Notes: generated by a model from the sequence alone, not told the origin. Positions 1 to 9,290 are shown, counted from the stretch's first letter. The stretch is 64,000 nt of DNA from Vibrio galatheae (GCF_000967545.1 NZ_JXXV01000007.1:208833-272832); one strand, 5' to 3'. A program made the numbers and translations.

Positions 1-989
1 AATACAGCGAGAAGAGTGCCGTAACCTACTGCGGCAATAGCAGTACCAATGATTAAAGTGAATTCAGATTTGAAGGTTGCAAACAGCACCATGTTGATGC
101 CTTGTAGTACGAACGCAAGTAGCAGAGTGCGTACACCACCGATTCGGTCAGCAAGCATACCCGCCGCAACACGGCCGCTTGAGTTAAATACCGCTAAGAT
201 AGACGCTAGGTATACCGCGTTTGGCAAGTTTGCCTGAACGCTTGCAATCGTCGTGATGTTGCCGATGATCATAAGACCAACAGAAGCGGCAAACGCGTAC
301 ATGATCCACAAAGAGTAGAACTGCGGCGTTTTAAGCATTGCTTTCCAAGTGAGGTCGTCAGACTTTTTAACAACCTTAGGCGCTTGACCTGCTTTCACTT
401 TTGGTTCTGCTGGCGTGTAACCCGCTGGTGGGTTACTGATTGTCGCTGCAAGAGGAACGGCAATCGCAAGGATACCAACACCTAGCACTAGGAAACTGGT
501 TTGGATACCCATGCTGTCGATTAGCGCCGCAGTCACAGGAGCGAGGTAAATTGCCGCCAGACCAAAGCCTGCTGCGATGATGCCATTAACCATCCCTTTC
601 TTAGAAGCGTGGAACCACTTCATTGCTGAAGGAGAAAGACATGCATAACCAAAACCAATACCAGCACCTGTGACCACACCGAAAGTGATGTTTAGCATCA
701 GCGGTGAATCCACAAAACCCGATGCGATCATGCCAAGGCCAGTTAGAACTGTACCTAAGATAAGAATCAGACGTGGGCCCATGCGATCTTGCAAGATACC
801 AGCGACAAGAAGACAGATAGAGAAAGTGATAGTTGCTGTCGCGTAAGGTGCAGATGCTTCTGCTGCGCTCCAACCTGACTCCGTCACTAGTGCTTTGTTA
901 AATACACTCCAAGCATACAAGATGCCAAGACAGAGGTTGATACAGAATCCCGCTAGCAGGATGCGCATAGCTTTATCAATCTTGCTCAT
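1..989 (-). CDS. MFS transporter, oxalate/formate antiporter (OxlT) family, C-terminus cut by window edge
   Basis: Polytopic inner-membrane carrier of the major facilitator superfamily; the sequence reads like the OxlT or lactate/formate branch that exchanges small carboxylates. Starting at the ATG at 989 I read 329 codons open to the window edge, so roughly the last 70-80 residues of a ~400-residue carrier are missing. The N-terminal helix holds GFCINLCLGILYAWSVF, followed by the MFS loop motif DRMGPR after helix 2 and its second-half counterpart DRIGGVR, with a central hydrophilic linker rich in Lys and Pro. It is monocistronic on its 5' side, with a 294-base gap to the next gene. The substrate cannot be told from sequence. 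Confidence 0.85.
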   Translation of the reverse strand, partial: MSKIDKAMRILLAGFCINLCLGILYAWSVFNKALVTESGWSAAEASAPYATATITFSICLLVAGILQDRMGPRLILILGTVLTGLGMIASGFVDSPLMLNITFGVVTGAGIGFGYACLSPSAMKWFHASKKGMVNGIIAAGFGLAAIYLAPVTAALIDSMGIQTSFLVLGVGILAIAVPLAATISNPPAGYTPAEPKVKAGQAPKVVKKSDDLTWKAMLKTPQFYSLWIMYAFAASVGLMIIGNITTIASVQANLPNAVYLASILAVFNSSGRVAAGMLADRIGGVRTLLLAFVLQGINMVLFATFKSEFTLIIGTAIAAVGYGTLLAV

Positions 990-1283
990 TTTTCTTCTCG
1001 TTTGTCCCCAAAAATGAGGATCGGTTAACAGTTCAATTACTCAAATTAAGTTTGCGTTTATCAACATATGGCGCAAAGGCGCGAATTATAACCAAATAAA
1101 ATGTGATTGGAATCTCTTTTTCAACTTAATCTAATAATTTTCTAAAATTGTTGAATTTATGTTTCTGCTGGTTTTCAACATGTTAAATGTAACGGGGCGA
1201 GAAAAATGTAACTGGGTTAGGTAACCAGCCCTCCAGCGATGAAGGGCTAGTGAGTTGCGATAAACTCGCAAGGCGTGGCAGTG
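990..1283. other. Intergenic region between MFS gene and ETF-QO 3' end
   Basis: AT-rich spacer that must hold the promoter of the leftward MFS gene. A short inverted repeat, AGCCCT at 1227-1232 and AGGGCT at 1243-1248, lies just past the 3' end of the ETF-QO gene but has no T-run, so I do not call it a terminator. No further gene is seen. Confidence 0.5.
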
Positions 1284-2942
1284 CTACATGACCGAATAAT
1301 TTGGCCCACCACCTTCAGGTGGAACCCAGTTGATGTTTTGGGAAGGGTCTTTGATGTCACACGCCTTGCAATGTAAACAGTTCGTTGCGTTGATTTGTAG
1401 TTTACGTAGGCCGTCAACTTCGATCACTTCATAAACGCCAGCAGGGCAGTAACGCTGGCTCGGCTCATCGTACAAAGGGATGTGTTCATTAATGGGAAGC
1501 TCTGGGTCTGTTAATAACAGGTGACAAGGCTGGTTCTCTTCATGAAATGTGGCAGAAAGGTAGACTGAAGAAGGTTTGTCGAAACTGAGTACACCATCTG
1601 CTTTCGGATAGATGAGCGGCGTTGAGCGCGACAAGTCATGCAATTCCGTTGCATCTGAGTGGTGATCTTCTATGTCTAAGCTGAGAGCGCCGCCCGATAT
1701 CCTATGCCAGACATTCTGTTCAAACAGTGACAAAGCGCCACCTGCGAGCGCTCCATATTTGTGAATCGCGCCGGGAAAGTTGCGATTTAGGTCGAGCTCT
1801 TTATACAGCCAAGAATCGACAAACAGAGCATGATAGTCTGCCTCTGAGTTGCCGCTTTTGATCGCTGTAAAAGCCGCTTGTGCCGCCAACATCCCAGACT
1901 TCATCGCCGTATGACAGCCTTTGATTTTCGCTGCGTTAAGCGTTCCAGCATCACAGCCGATTAATAATCCACCAGCAAATTGCTGCTTAGGCAATGAAAG
2001 CAGCCCACCTTTAGCCAGCGCACGCGCGCCGTAACAAATACGCTCTGCACCGCGCAGAAATTTGGCAAAGCAAGGATGGTGTTTTAAACGTTGAAATTCT
2101 TCAAAAGGGCTAAGGTAAGGGTTGCGGTAATTAAGATCGGTGATCAAGCCGACTGCAATTAAGTTGTCGTCTTGATGATAAAGAAATCCACCACCTGAGG
2201 TATAGGAATCATTCAGTGGCCAGCCTGTTGAGTGCAACACTAAACCCGGCTGATATCTTTCGTCGTTGTCAGGCAGTTTCCACACTTCTTTAATACCCAG
2301 AGCATAGTGTTGAGGTTGGCTCTCTTTATCGAGCGTAAAGTGACTAATCAGACGTTTGCCTAGATGGCCTCGCGCGCCCTCGGCAAAAATAGTCTGTTTG
2401 GCATTGAGTTGAATCCCTGCTTGAAAGGTTTCCTTTGCTTCGCCGTTTTTATCCAATCCCATATCAACGGTGATGATTCCTGTCACCGCGCCGTTATCAT
2501 CAAAGCAGACCTCTTTTGCCGGAAATCCGGGGAAGATGGAAACCCCGAGTGTTTCTGCTTGCTGAGCTAACCAGCGGCACAATTTACCCAAGCTGATGAC
2601 ATAATTTTGGTCGCTATTTCGCATGGCCAATGGCGTCAAGAGTGGGGGGATTCGGATGTGGTTGTGGTCAGTGGTGAGATAGACCAATTCGTCATGTGTG
2701 ACAGGCGTCGTTACTGGTGCATCCAGTTCTCGCCAGTTGGGGAAGAGTTCATCCAGCGCAGTAGTTTCAAAGACCGCACCTGAGAGTATATGCGCACCCA
2801 CCTCCGGCCCTTTTTCGACCACACAAATCGACAGAGGTGTTTGCTGCTGCCTAGAGAGCAGAGCAAGTTGGCATGCGGCCGACAATCCAGCGGGCCCAGC
2901 TCCGACAATGACGACATCAAAATCCATGCTTTCTCTTTCCAT
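1284..2942 (-). CDS. Electron transfer flavoprotein-ubiquinone oxidoreductase
   Basis: Inner-membrane-associated flavo-iron-sulfur enzyme that takes electrons from reduced ETF and passes them to quinone; it serves the acyl-CoA dehydrogenases encoded later in the window. The start chosen is the ATG at 2942, preceded by GGAGG nine bases upstream, giving 552 residues; an upstream GTG at 2960 is also in frame. Residues ~9-23 hold the dinucleotide-binding motif VVIVGAGPAGLSAA. The C-terminal FixX-like ferredoxin domain carries Cys499, Cys522, Cys525 and Cys528 (motif NCLHCKAC), the expected four ligands of one 4Fe-4S cluster. It is divergent from etfBA across a 104-base gap that contains a LiuR-like palindrome. 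Confidence 0.95.
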   Translation of the reverse strand: MERESMDFDVVIVGAGPAGLSAACQLALLSRQQQTPLSICVVEKGPEVGAHILSGAVFETTALDELFPNWRELDAPVTTPVTHDELVYLTTDHNHIRIPPLLTPLAMRNSDQNYVISLGKLCRWLAQQAETLGVSIFPGFPAKEVCFDDNGAVTGIITVDMGLDKNGEAKETFQAGIQLNAKQTIFAEGARGHLGKRLISHFTLDKESQPQHYALGIKEVWKLPDNDERYQPGLVLHSTGWPLNDSYTSGGGFLYHQDDNLIAVGLITDLNYRNPYLSPFEEFQRLKHHPCFAKFLRGAERICYGARALAKGGLLSLPKQQFAGGLLIGCDAGTLNAAKIKGCHTAMKSGMLAAQAAFTAIKSGNSEADYHALFVDSWLYKELDLNRNFPGAIHKYGALAGGALSLFEQNVWHRISGGALSLDIEDHHSDATELHDLSRSTPLIYPKADGVLSFDKPSSVYLSATFHEENQPCHLLLTDPELPINEHIPLYDEPSQRYCPAGVYEVIEVDGLRKLQINATNCLHCKACDIKDPSQNINWVPPEGGGPNYSVM

Positions 2943-2987
2943 CTTCACCAACCTCCACACTGTGTTGTGTATTAAATGTAGCTGCAG

Positions 2988-3003
2988 TTGACGTAAACGT
3001 AAA
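2988..3003. promoter_or_regulatory. Probable LiuR operator in the etf/ETF-QO divergent promoter
   Basis: The sequence TTGACGTAAACGTAAA is a near-palindrome of the same form as the two sites beside liuR (52367 and 52396). MerR-family regulators bind such sites, and LiuR is known to control ETF genes in related gamma-proteobacteria. Position between the two divergent genes fits control of both. Confidence 0.6.
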
Positions 3004-3046
3004 CTTTACTAAGCTCAAACTACATACATTGTTCTTGGAGCCAGTT

Positions 3047-3799
3047 ATGAAAGTTTTGGTTGCCATCAAGCGTGTTATTGACCCTTACGCCAAAGTTAGA
3101 ATTAATTCGGATGGTTCGGGCGTAGAGACTAACAACGTCAAAATGACGATGAATCCGTTTTGCGAAATTGCCGTCGAGGAGGCGATACGCCTTAAAGAGA
3201 GCGGCAACGCAAGTGAAGTCGTTGTAGTATCCATTGGGTCACCCCCATGTCAGGAGCAGCTTAGGAGCGCGTTAGCCCTGGGCGCAGATCGCGCGATTCA
3301 CCTTGAAACCGATCAAACTTGTCAGCCATTGGTGGTGGCGAAATTACTCAAAGTCATCGCTGAACAAGAGCAAGCTCAACTGGTGTTGTTGGGTAAACAG
3401 TCGATAGACAGCGACAACAATCAAGTGGCTCAAATGTTAGCGGGTTTGATGAAATGTCCGCAAGCCACCTTCGCCTCCAAGCTAGAGATTAACGGTGAGC
3501 AGGCTTTGGTTACACGAGAAATTGATGGTGGTTTAGAAACCTTGCAAATCGCGTTACCTGCTGTGGTCAGTACGGATTTGAGATTGAACGAGCCAAGGTA
3601 CGCGTCACTGCCCAATATTATGAAGGCCAAGCAAAAGCCGTTAGACATCATTGATGCTGCTTCTTTGGGCGTCGCACTCAAACCGTCTCAGCAGGTTTTG
3701 CAAGTATTGGCACCTTCACTGCGACAAGCGGGTGTGATGGTCGACAGTGTTGAGCAACTGATTGACAAACTGCGCAACGAAGCCAAAGTCATCCAGTAG
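3047..3799 (+). CDS. etfB: Electron transfer flavoprotein beta subunit
   Basis: Small ETF subunit; with EtfA it carries electrons from acyl-CoA dehydrogenases to ETF-QO. It starts MKVLVAIKRVIDPYAK, with GGAG upstream of the ATG at 3047, and is 250 residues long, the usual size. The family region DLRLNEPRYASLPNIMKAK (about residues 183-201) matches the conserved EtfB recognition stretch before the arm that wraps EtfA. The etfA start follows 10 bases after the stop, so the two are cotranscribed. The gene is divergent from the ETF-QO gene. Confidence 0.95.
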   Translation: MKVLVAIKRVIDPYAKVRINSDGSGVETNNVKMTMNPFCEIAVEEAIRLKESGNASEVVVVSIGSPPCQEQLRSALALGADRAIHLETDQTCQPLVVAKLLKVIAEQEQAQLVLLGKQSIDSDNNQVAQMLAGLMKCPQATFASKLEINGEQALVTREIDGGLETLQIALPAVVSTDLRLNEPRYASLPNIMKAKQKPLDIIDAASLGVALKPSQQVLQVLAPSLRQAGVMVDSVEQLIDKLRNEAKVIQ

Positions 3800-3809
3800 G
3801 GAGGTTGTG

Positions 3810-4766
3810 ATGAGTGATAGCAAGGTTCTGGTGCTGATACAGCAGGACAATCAAACGGTGGCGGCAGATACGCTTGCTACGTTATCTGCGGCAAAGCAAT
3901 TGATCGAGAAGACAGTCAGTGGCGAAGTTGACGCTTTAGTCATGGGCTTTGAGTGCAGCGCGGTGGTTGAGTCACTGAAAAGATGCGATTTGCTAACGCG
4001 ACTGCTGGTTGCCGATGATGCCAATCTTCAAGATGGCTTAAGCGCAAACCTTGCCGAAGTGGTTAACAAGGTCGCGAGTGATTACAGCCATATTCTTGCG
4101 CCGGCTAACACCTTTGGCAAAGACTTGCTACCTAGGGTTGCCGCTTTACTTGATGTTGAGATGTTGTCGGATGTGATAGCGATTGAAAGTGCTGATACGG
4201 TGCTTCGTCCGATTTATGCTGGCAACGCCTTGGCGAGAGTGCGTTCCGATGATGCGCTAAAAATCATCACAGTGCGTTCAACGGCTTTTGACAAAATGAG
4301 CCTAGATGGCAGCAGTCCTGTCAATATTGTTACCCTAGATTGCCCGATTGATGCGCAAGGGACGCGTTTGGTCAGTCGAGAAAACCAAGTCTGTGGTCGC
4401 CCCGATTTGATCAGCGCCGATGTGGTGATCGCTGGCGGGCGAGGCCTTGGTAGCAAAGAAAATTTTACCCTAATTGAAACGTTAGCAGATAAGCTCGGCG
4501 GTGCTATTGGTGCCTCCAGAGCAGCAGTTGACGCTGGTTTTGTCACCAATGACCTCCAAGTCGGTCAGACGGGCAAAATTGTCGCGCCGAGTCTCTATAT
4601 CGCGGTGGGGATTTCTGGCGCAATACAGCATTTAGCCGGAATGAAAGACTCCAAGGTGATAGTTGCGATCAACAGCGATCCGGACGCGGCGATATTTGAA
4701 GTCGCCGATTACGGCTTAGTTGGTGACCTGTTCGAAATTCTACCTAAATTGATTGAGGCAGTGTAG
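3810..4766 (+). CDS. etfA: Electron transfer flavoprotein alpha subunit
   Basis: Large ETF subunit that holds the FAD. The start at 3810 is preceded by GGGAGG and gives 318 residues, typical for the family. The C-terminal FAD domain is plain: AGGRGLGSKENF, then GAIGASRAAVDAGF, then QVGQTGKIVAPSLYIAVGIS, then AINSDPDAAIFEVADYG. Together with EtfB it forms the soluble heterodimer accepting electrons from LiuA and the second acyl-CoA dehydrogenase further along this window. The operon ends at the strong bidirectional terminator at 4799. Confidence 0.95.
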   Translation: MSDSKVLVLIQQDNQTVAADTLATLSAAKQLIEKTVSGEVDALVMGFECSAVVESLKRCDLLTRLLVADDANLQDGLSANLAEVVNKVASDYSHILAPANTFGKDLLPRVAALLDVEMLSDVIAIESADTVLRPIYAGNALARVRSDDALKIITVRSTAFDKMSLDGSSPVNIVTLDCPIDAQGTRLVSRENQVCGRPDLISADVVIAGGRGLGSKENFTLIETLADKLGGAIGASRAAVDAGFVTNDLQVGQTGKIVAPSLYIAVGISGAIQHLAGMKDSKVIVAINSDPDAAIFEVADYGLVGDLFEILPKLIEAV

Positions 4767-4798
4767 CGGTAGAATATCGAAAGGAGTGACAACGCAGA

Positions 4799-4830
4799 AA
4801 AGGGAGCACACAGCGTGCTCCCTTTGTTAT
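4799..4830. terminator. Bidirectional terminator between etfA and the E2 gene
   Basis: Perfect 11-bp inverted repeat, AAAGGGAGCAC with GTGCTCCCTTT, around a 5-base loop, flanked by A- and T-rich sequence. It lies between convergent operons and can end both. Confidence 0.85.
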
Positions 4831-4839
4831 TGATTAAGC

Positions 4840-5991
4840 CTAAGCGCTTGGCTTTTGTAGATGTTCGACCAATTTTTTACTAAAGCGCGCAGCTTCGCCA
4901 CCCGTACATGCTCGGTGGTCAAAAGTAATCGAGAGTGGCATGACTTTGACTGCGGCGGGAATATCGTTGCGCATCACCATCCGCTCAATTATTCGTCCAG
5001 CACCGACGATGGCCACTTGCGGAGGAGAGACAACCGGAGTGGCAAAAATGCCCGCGATGGCACCAAAGTTAGACACGGTAATGGTGGCATTCTGCAGGCT
5101 TTCTCGACCAATTTTTCTTGCTCTGATGCCATCCACAGTTTGGTTGAGCCATTGACGGATTTGGTCGCCTTGGTGTTGATCCGCATTTTTTAACACAGGG
5201 ACATACAAGCCATGACTGCTGTCGACAGCAATCCCAATATTGACGCGACTGTGTACGCAGCGAGTCATGGTTTCGGCATCAAACCAAGCGTTCATCGCGG
5301 GCTCTTGTTGACAGGCGTAAACGACGGCTTTAATTAAACGGCCAGAGATATCTTCGTTCGGTTGCCAATCGGCTAAACTTGCTTCCTCTGTAATGGTCAC
5401 AGCGGCAACTTGGTGATGCGATTCAGACATGGTCGAAACCATGGTCCTGCGCGCCCCTTTTAGCACTTCAGTGCCAGGGCTCTGTTTACTGGCTTCGCTA
5501 TAGATATCGCTGTCGGTAATCATGCCATTTGGACCGCTACCTTCAATCGTCTTTAACTCGACCCCGAGTTTTTTTGCTAGGAGTCGCGCTGATGGTAGTG
5601 CGGTAATTAAAGCATCGGACGAGGGATTGTGGGTACTGCCAACCCAAAAATCATCGACATTCACCTGATGGGTGGTTTGCGGTACGTTGCCGACTACAGT
5701 CGCGGCATCTTTCTGTTTGGCTTGGCTCGTCTGAGAGCCAACCAGTTCAGGCTGTTCTTCAATCTCAAGCAGTAGCGAACCAATATTAATCACATCGCCA
5801 GCCTCACCGTGTCGGCTCATAACCACGCCAGAATAGGGCGCTGGAACTTCAACTACGGCTTTGGCCGTTTCGACGGTTAACACCACTTGATCAAGCTCGA
5901 CAGTATCACCAACATTCACGTGCCATTCGACAATTTCAGACTCAGCGAGGCCCTCACCAAGGTCAGGTAATAAGAAGCTTTTCATTTCCAA
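4840..5991 (-). CDS. bkdB: 2-oxo acid dehydrogenase E2 (dihydrolipoamide acyltransferase), probably branched-chain type
   Basis: E2 core of a 2-oxo acid dehydrogenase complex, moving the acyl group from E1-TPP via lipoate to CoA. Domains in order: one lipoyl domain (1-80, lipoyl lysine Lys44 in ETAKAVVEV), an acidic/Gln linker, a peripheral-subunit-binding domain (~131-163, ALPSARLLAKKLG), and a CAT-fold acyltransferase domain. The usual active-site HxxxDG reads HRACTG at 359-364, so the Asp is replaced by Thr. It is the last gene of a three-gene operon with overlaps of 10 and 8 bases; no E3 gene is present, so a shared lipoamide dehydrogenase must serve. Context with ETF and liu genes favours branched-chain 2-oxo acids; pyruvate or acetoin remain possible. 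Confidence 0.85.
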   Translation of the reverse strand: MEMKSFLLPDLGEGLAESEIVEWHVNVGDTVELDQVVLTVETAKAVVEVPAPYSGVVMSRHGEAGDVINIGSLLLEIEEQPELVGSQTSQAKQKDAATVVGNVPQTTHQVNVDDFWVGSTHNPSSDALITALPSARLLAKKLGVELKTIEGSGPNGMITDSDIYSEASKQSPGTEVLKGARRTMVSTMSESHHQVAAVTITEEASLADWQPNEDISGRLIKAVVYACQQEPAMNAWFDAETMTRCVHSRVNIGIAVDSSHGLYVPVLKNADQHQGDQIRQWLNQTVDGIRARKIGRESLQNATITVSNFGAIAGIFATPVVSPPQVAIVGAGRIIERMVMRNDIPAAVKVMPLSITFDHRACTGGEAARFSKKLVEHLQKPSA

Positions 5992-6965
5992 CCCTCCACC
6001 AGTTCGCGTGCCGCCAGCACGATATCTTGCTCTTGAATCATGAAGTAATCTTCATTGCGGTAATAAGGCATGATGGTATCCATTCCTGTGACTCGGCGCG
6101 GTGGCGCTTTGAGCAAACACATCGCCTGTTCAGCGGTGCGAGCAAGGATTTCCGCGCCAACACCGCAAGTCCGACTCGCTTCGTGGACAACCAATAAGCG
6201 GCCAGTTCTTTCTAGCGAACGGATGATGGTGTCCATATCAATGGGTTTAATTGACGCTAAATCAATTACTTCGGTTTCAATACCTTGCGTTGAAAGTGTC
6301 TGAGCGGCTTGAAGTGCCTCAACCACACACGCTCCCCAAGTCACCAGCGTTATGTCACGCCCTTTACGGAGCGTAAAACAGCTATCGAGTGGTAAGGCTT
6401 CACCACTATCGACCACTTGCGATTTAACGGTGCGATAAATTCGTTTTGGCTCAAAGAACATCACTGGATCGTTGCTGCGAATGGCCGCAAGTAGTAATCC
6501 ATAAGCGCGTTGCGGCGAAGACGGAATCACCACCTTGAAACCCGCTGTGTGGGCAAACAGCGCTTCTACGCTTTCAGAATGGTGCTCTGGTGCATGAATA
6601 CCGCCACCAAATGGAGCGCGAAATACCGCTGGGCAAGTTAAACGGCCGCGAGTCCGGTTACGCATTCGCGCGGCATGGCACATTAGGTGTTCCATGGCGG
6701 GAAAAACAAAACCTTGGAACTGGAACTCAGCGACGGGTCTTAGACCTTGGCTTGCCATACCGACTGCAACACCTCCGATCAAGGCTTCTGCGAGCGGTGA
6801 GTCAATCACGCGTCTAAGACCAAACTTCTCTTTCAACCCAACTGTTGCACGGAATACACCGCCGTTATCACCCACATCTTCGCCTAAAACCACCACGCTT
6901 GGGTCTGTGCTCATTTCATGATGCAGAGCGAGGTTTACTGCCTCGACAAGAGTCAACTCAGCCAT
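5982..6965 (-). CDS. bkdA2: 2-oxo acid dehydrogenase E1 beta subunit
   Basis: Transketolase-like beta chain of the thiamine-diphosphate E1 component. At 327 residues it has the family's usual length and shows LGEDVGDNGGVFRATVGL near residue 27, IDSPLAEALIGGVAVGMAS near 55, and the C-terminal dimer/cofactor region LLVVHEASRTCGVGAEI. Its start overlaps the E1 alpha stop by 8 bases and its end overlaps the E2 start by 10, indicating translational coupling. It acts as an alpha2beta2 heterotetramer with the upstream gene product. Confidence 0.9.
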   Translation of the reverse strand: MAELTLVEAVNLALHHEMSTDPSVVVLGEDVGDNGGVFRATVGLKEKFGLRRVIDSPLAEALIGGVAVGMASQGLRPVAEFQFQGFVFPAMEHLMCHAARMRNRTRGRLTCPAVFRAPFGGGIHAPEHHSESVEALFAHTAGFKVVIPSSPQRAYGLLLAAIRSNDPVMFFEPKRIYRTVKSQVVDSGEALPLDSCFTLRKGRDITLVTWGACVVEALQAAQTLSTQGIETEVIDLASIKPIDMDTIIRSLERTGRLLVVHEASRTCGVGAEILARTAEQAMCLLKAPPRRVTGMDTIMPYYRNEDYFMIQEQDIVLAARELVEGWK

Positions 6966-8064
6966 GTTTGCCTCCTTGCATGCGCATTGCTTTGTTGATG
7001 AGCGCGTCTCGCTGTTGATTTAACTCGGCTGGCGCATGCTCATACAGATAATCGAATGCCGTTTCTGGGGCTTGAGGAGGCAGGTTAACGTAGTGCTCAA
7101 CGGCGAGTTCGACCTGTTTTTTACAATCGAGTAGCCAAGCTTCTTCCTCGGCGTCACTCCAAGCCCCTTGGTTGATCAAATAGGTTTTGAGGCGTTTAAC
7201 AGGTTCAAATTGCCATGCTTGCTGCAGTTCGTCGTCACTACGATAGCGGCTGGCATCATCGGCGGTAGTATGGTCGCTGAGGCGGTAACTAACTGCTTCT
7301 ATCAGTGTTGGCCCTTTGCCTTTTCTTGCTCGGTCGAGCGCGGCAAGGACAGTGTCGTGGACAGCAACCACGTCATTTCCATCGACAGTGATGCCATGAA
7401 TACCTGCGCCTTTCGCTTTGTCTGATAAGAACTCTGCCGACGATTGCAGAGCGCGCGGCACCGATATCGCCCACTGGTTATTGTTGATGACAAACACCAG
7501 TGGTAAGTTCCAAGCGCCAGCACAATTGATGCTTTCGAGAAAGTCACCTTTAGAGGTTGCGCCATCACCACAGGTGACTAAAGCGGCGTGGTGATGGTTT
7601 TCTATTTTAAGTGCAGCAGCGACACCGACTGCGTGGGTACACTGAGTTGCGATGGGTACACAAAACGGTAGGTCGCGACAATGTTCAGGCTCTGTGCCAT
7701 CATTTAGCATGACATGAAAATCGCTGCCTCGCTCATCACCGCCCCAATATTGAAGGTTCTTTTCCATCGGGATCCCGCGCACCCACATTGCTGGCATGTC
7801 ACGGTAATAGGGGACAAACACATCGCGCGGATGCATCGCATGGCCGATAGCTATACCAAAGGCTTCAGCACCGAGATGAGAAGGATAGGTGCCCAGTTTG
7901 CCTGTCCGTTGCAAGGCGACCGCTTTATTGTCGTAAGTGCGGGTAAGCAGCATGTCTTTATAAAAGTGGGTCAAAGTGGGTAAGTCTGCCCACGCCGGAA
8001 GTTGATTGACCGGCTCACCGCTATGGTCAATAAAGCGCAGCATGGGGAGTGTCTGAACATTCAT
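6958..8064 (-). CDS. bkdA1: 2-oxo acid dehydrogenase E1 alpha subunit
   Basis: TPP-binding alpha chain of the E1 decarboxylase, 368 residues. The TPP motif is visible as GDGATSKGDFLE followed 15 residues later by FVINNNQWAIS. The phosphorylation-loop-like region YRLSDHTTADDASRYR resembles both branched-chain and pyruvate E1 alpha chains, so the substrate call rests on context. The ATG at 8064 has GGAG six to seven bases upstream and is the first gene of the E1alpha-E1beta-E2 operon. No LiuR-like palindrome was seen in the 160 bases upstream. Confidence 0.88.
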   Translation of the reverse strand: MNVQTLPMLRFIDHSGEPVNQLPAWADLPTLTHFYKDMLLTRTYDNKAVALQRTGKLGTYPSHLGAEAFGIAIGHAMHPRDVFVPYYRDMPAMWVRGIPMEKNLQYWGGDERGSDFHVMLNDGTEPEHCRDLPFCVPIATQCTHAVGVAAALKIENHHHAALVTCGDGATSKGDFLESINCAGAWNLPLVFVINNNQWAISVPRALQSSAEFLSDKAKGAGIHGITVDGNDVVAVHDTVLAALDRARKGKGPTLIEAVSYRLSDHTTADDASRYRSDDELQQAWQFEPVKRLKTYLINQGAWSDAEEEAWLLDCKKQVELAVEHYVNLPPQAPETAFDYLYEHAPAELNQQRDALINKAMRMQGGKHG

Positions 8065-8685
8065 TACTATCTCCTTCTTGTTGGCCTGCGGTGGATCGCA
8101 CCTTAGATCAACCTCTTATGACTCAATGACCATGTTTCGATCTTTATAAGCCAAGATAGATATTTAAATTTCATACATCTTGTTATTGAAAGCTAAAACA
8201 ACCTACTGTGGTTTACTTCGGTGTTGCAGTTTTTCACTACAAATTCACCTTTAATCAGAGCACCATTTCAACTTTCATCCTTAAAGGTAAGTGTAACCAA
8301 AATGTTAAAATTCGCTCAGCTAATCGCATCTAGCCAAGTAAAGCAAACCTTACACTTGGTGAAGTGGTGGAGAAAAGCACCAGATTTTAGCGTTCAACTT
8401 GTTAAGGATTAGTGATTCATACTTTTGGTGTAATTGTTACCAGAATATTGGTTTGAGAGAAAAAAGCCTGCGATTGCCGCATTTTTTGCCTTATAAACAG
8501 GAAAACGAGCAGAGTTTTTTGACAGAACTGTTTTGTAAAATTCACATTGTTAAATTTCTTTTGTGAAATTGTTGTTAAAAATTGATTAATCTAACTGTCA
8601 TACAAAGCACAACTCGCCAACAAATTTAAACAAGCGTTTAGGAAATAGACTCTAACAAGACGCCAATGCCTCAGAGGGAAAGACT
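8065..8685. other. 621-base intergenic region upstream of the E1 operon and the malate synthase-like gene
   Basis: AT-rich divergent spacer that should hold promoters for both neighbours. A 63-codon rightward reading frame at 8221-8412 is open, but it has no convincing ribosome site and no recognisable motif; a shorter version starts at the internal ATG at 8302. I see no RNA gene or operator I can support. Confidence 0.4.
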
Positions 8686-9258
8686 ATGAACATGCTGACA
8701 ATCGATAAAACTGAAATACATAAAAACCACTCTACCTTTATCGCTGAAGCTGTCTTTGCTGTGGAAATGGTAAAAGTGGATGAACAGTTAGAGAAACAGA
8801 AGATGGCAAAACAACTGCTTGATACGCTATTCCCCCTCGAGCGTGGCTCGCATGAAGATGTGGTTAGTTATGAAATTGACTACCGCCACGTGCAAGCTTA
8901 CTTTAAAAACGGCGAGCATGTTGGGCTAAAAAGAGCCAAGCATTTTGTCGCTTACGCAGGTGAAAAATGTGCGCCACAAGCGATTCTATTTCGCGATGAG
9001 AGCGGCACCCATGTAGAAGTAACCATAGGCAAACGCAAAGGCACCGGAAACCTAGAACTGGTTGAGATTGAAGATATTCAATTAGAAACCTGCACCACAT
9101 TCAGCCAAACAGAGAAATGCCATGCATCAGGCGTTCGCCACTGGTTGAGCCTAATTCGCAGCGATGCACAAGGCCATTCTATCGCCTGTAGTGAAGATAA
9201 AGAGTTCACCGCTAAAAATGACGATGACTACAACTTGGGTTTTAGCTTCGCGTTGTAA
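8686..9258 (+). CDS. Stand-alone malate synthase G inserted-domain homologue
   Basis: 190-residue cytosolic protein without signal peptide. Residues ~45-170 align by eye with the inserted alpha/beta domain of malate synthase G, including the copy at 16471: LLDTLFPLERGSHEDVVSY matches [19 protein letters not shown], then FKNGEHVGLK, APQAILF and HVEVTI match [16 protein letters not shown] and HIEIQI, and near the end VRHWLSLIRSD matches [11 protein letters not shown]. The catalytic TIM barrel is absent, so it should not be a malate synthase; similar proteins may be labelled so by automated pipelines. Role unknown; binding or regulation is inference. The ATG has GAGGG upstream, and a terminator follows. 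Confidence 0.75.
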   Translation: MNMLTIDKTEIHKNHSTFIAEAVFAVEMVKVDEQLEKQKMAKQLLDTLFPLERGSHEDVVSYEIDYRHVQAYFKNGEHVGLKRAKHFVAYAGEKCAPQAILFRDESGTHVEVTIGKRKGTGNLELVEIEDIQLETCTTFSQTEKCHASGVRHWLSLIRSDAQGHSIACSEDKEFTAKNDDDYNLGFSFAL

Positions 9259-9290
9259 TCACAAAAATACGAATTGCCAAATATTCTGAG

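Noticed and set aside
1227..1248. Terminator for the ETF-QO gene
   Set aside because: Only a 6-bp inverted repeat without a T-run.
8221..8412. 63-codon frame upstream of the malate synthase-like gene
   Set aside because: No ribosome site, no recognisable domain; kept only as a remark in the intergenic entry.
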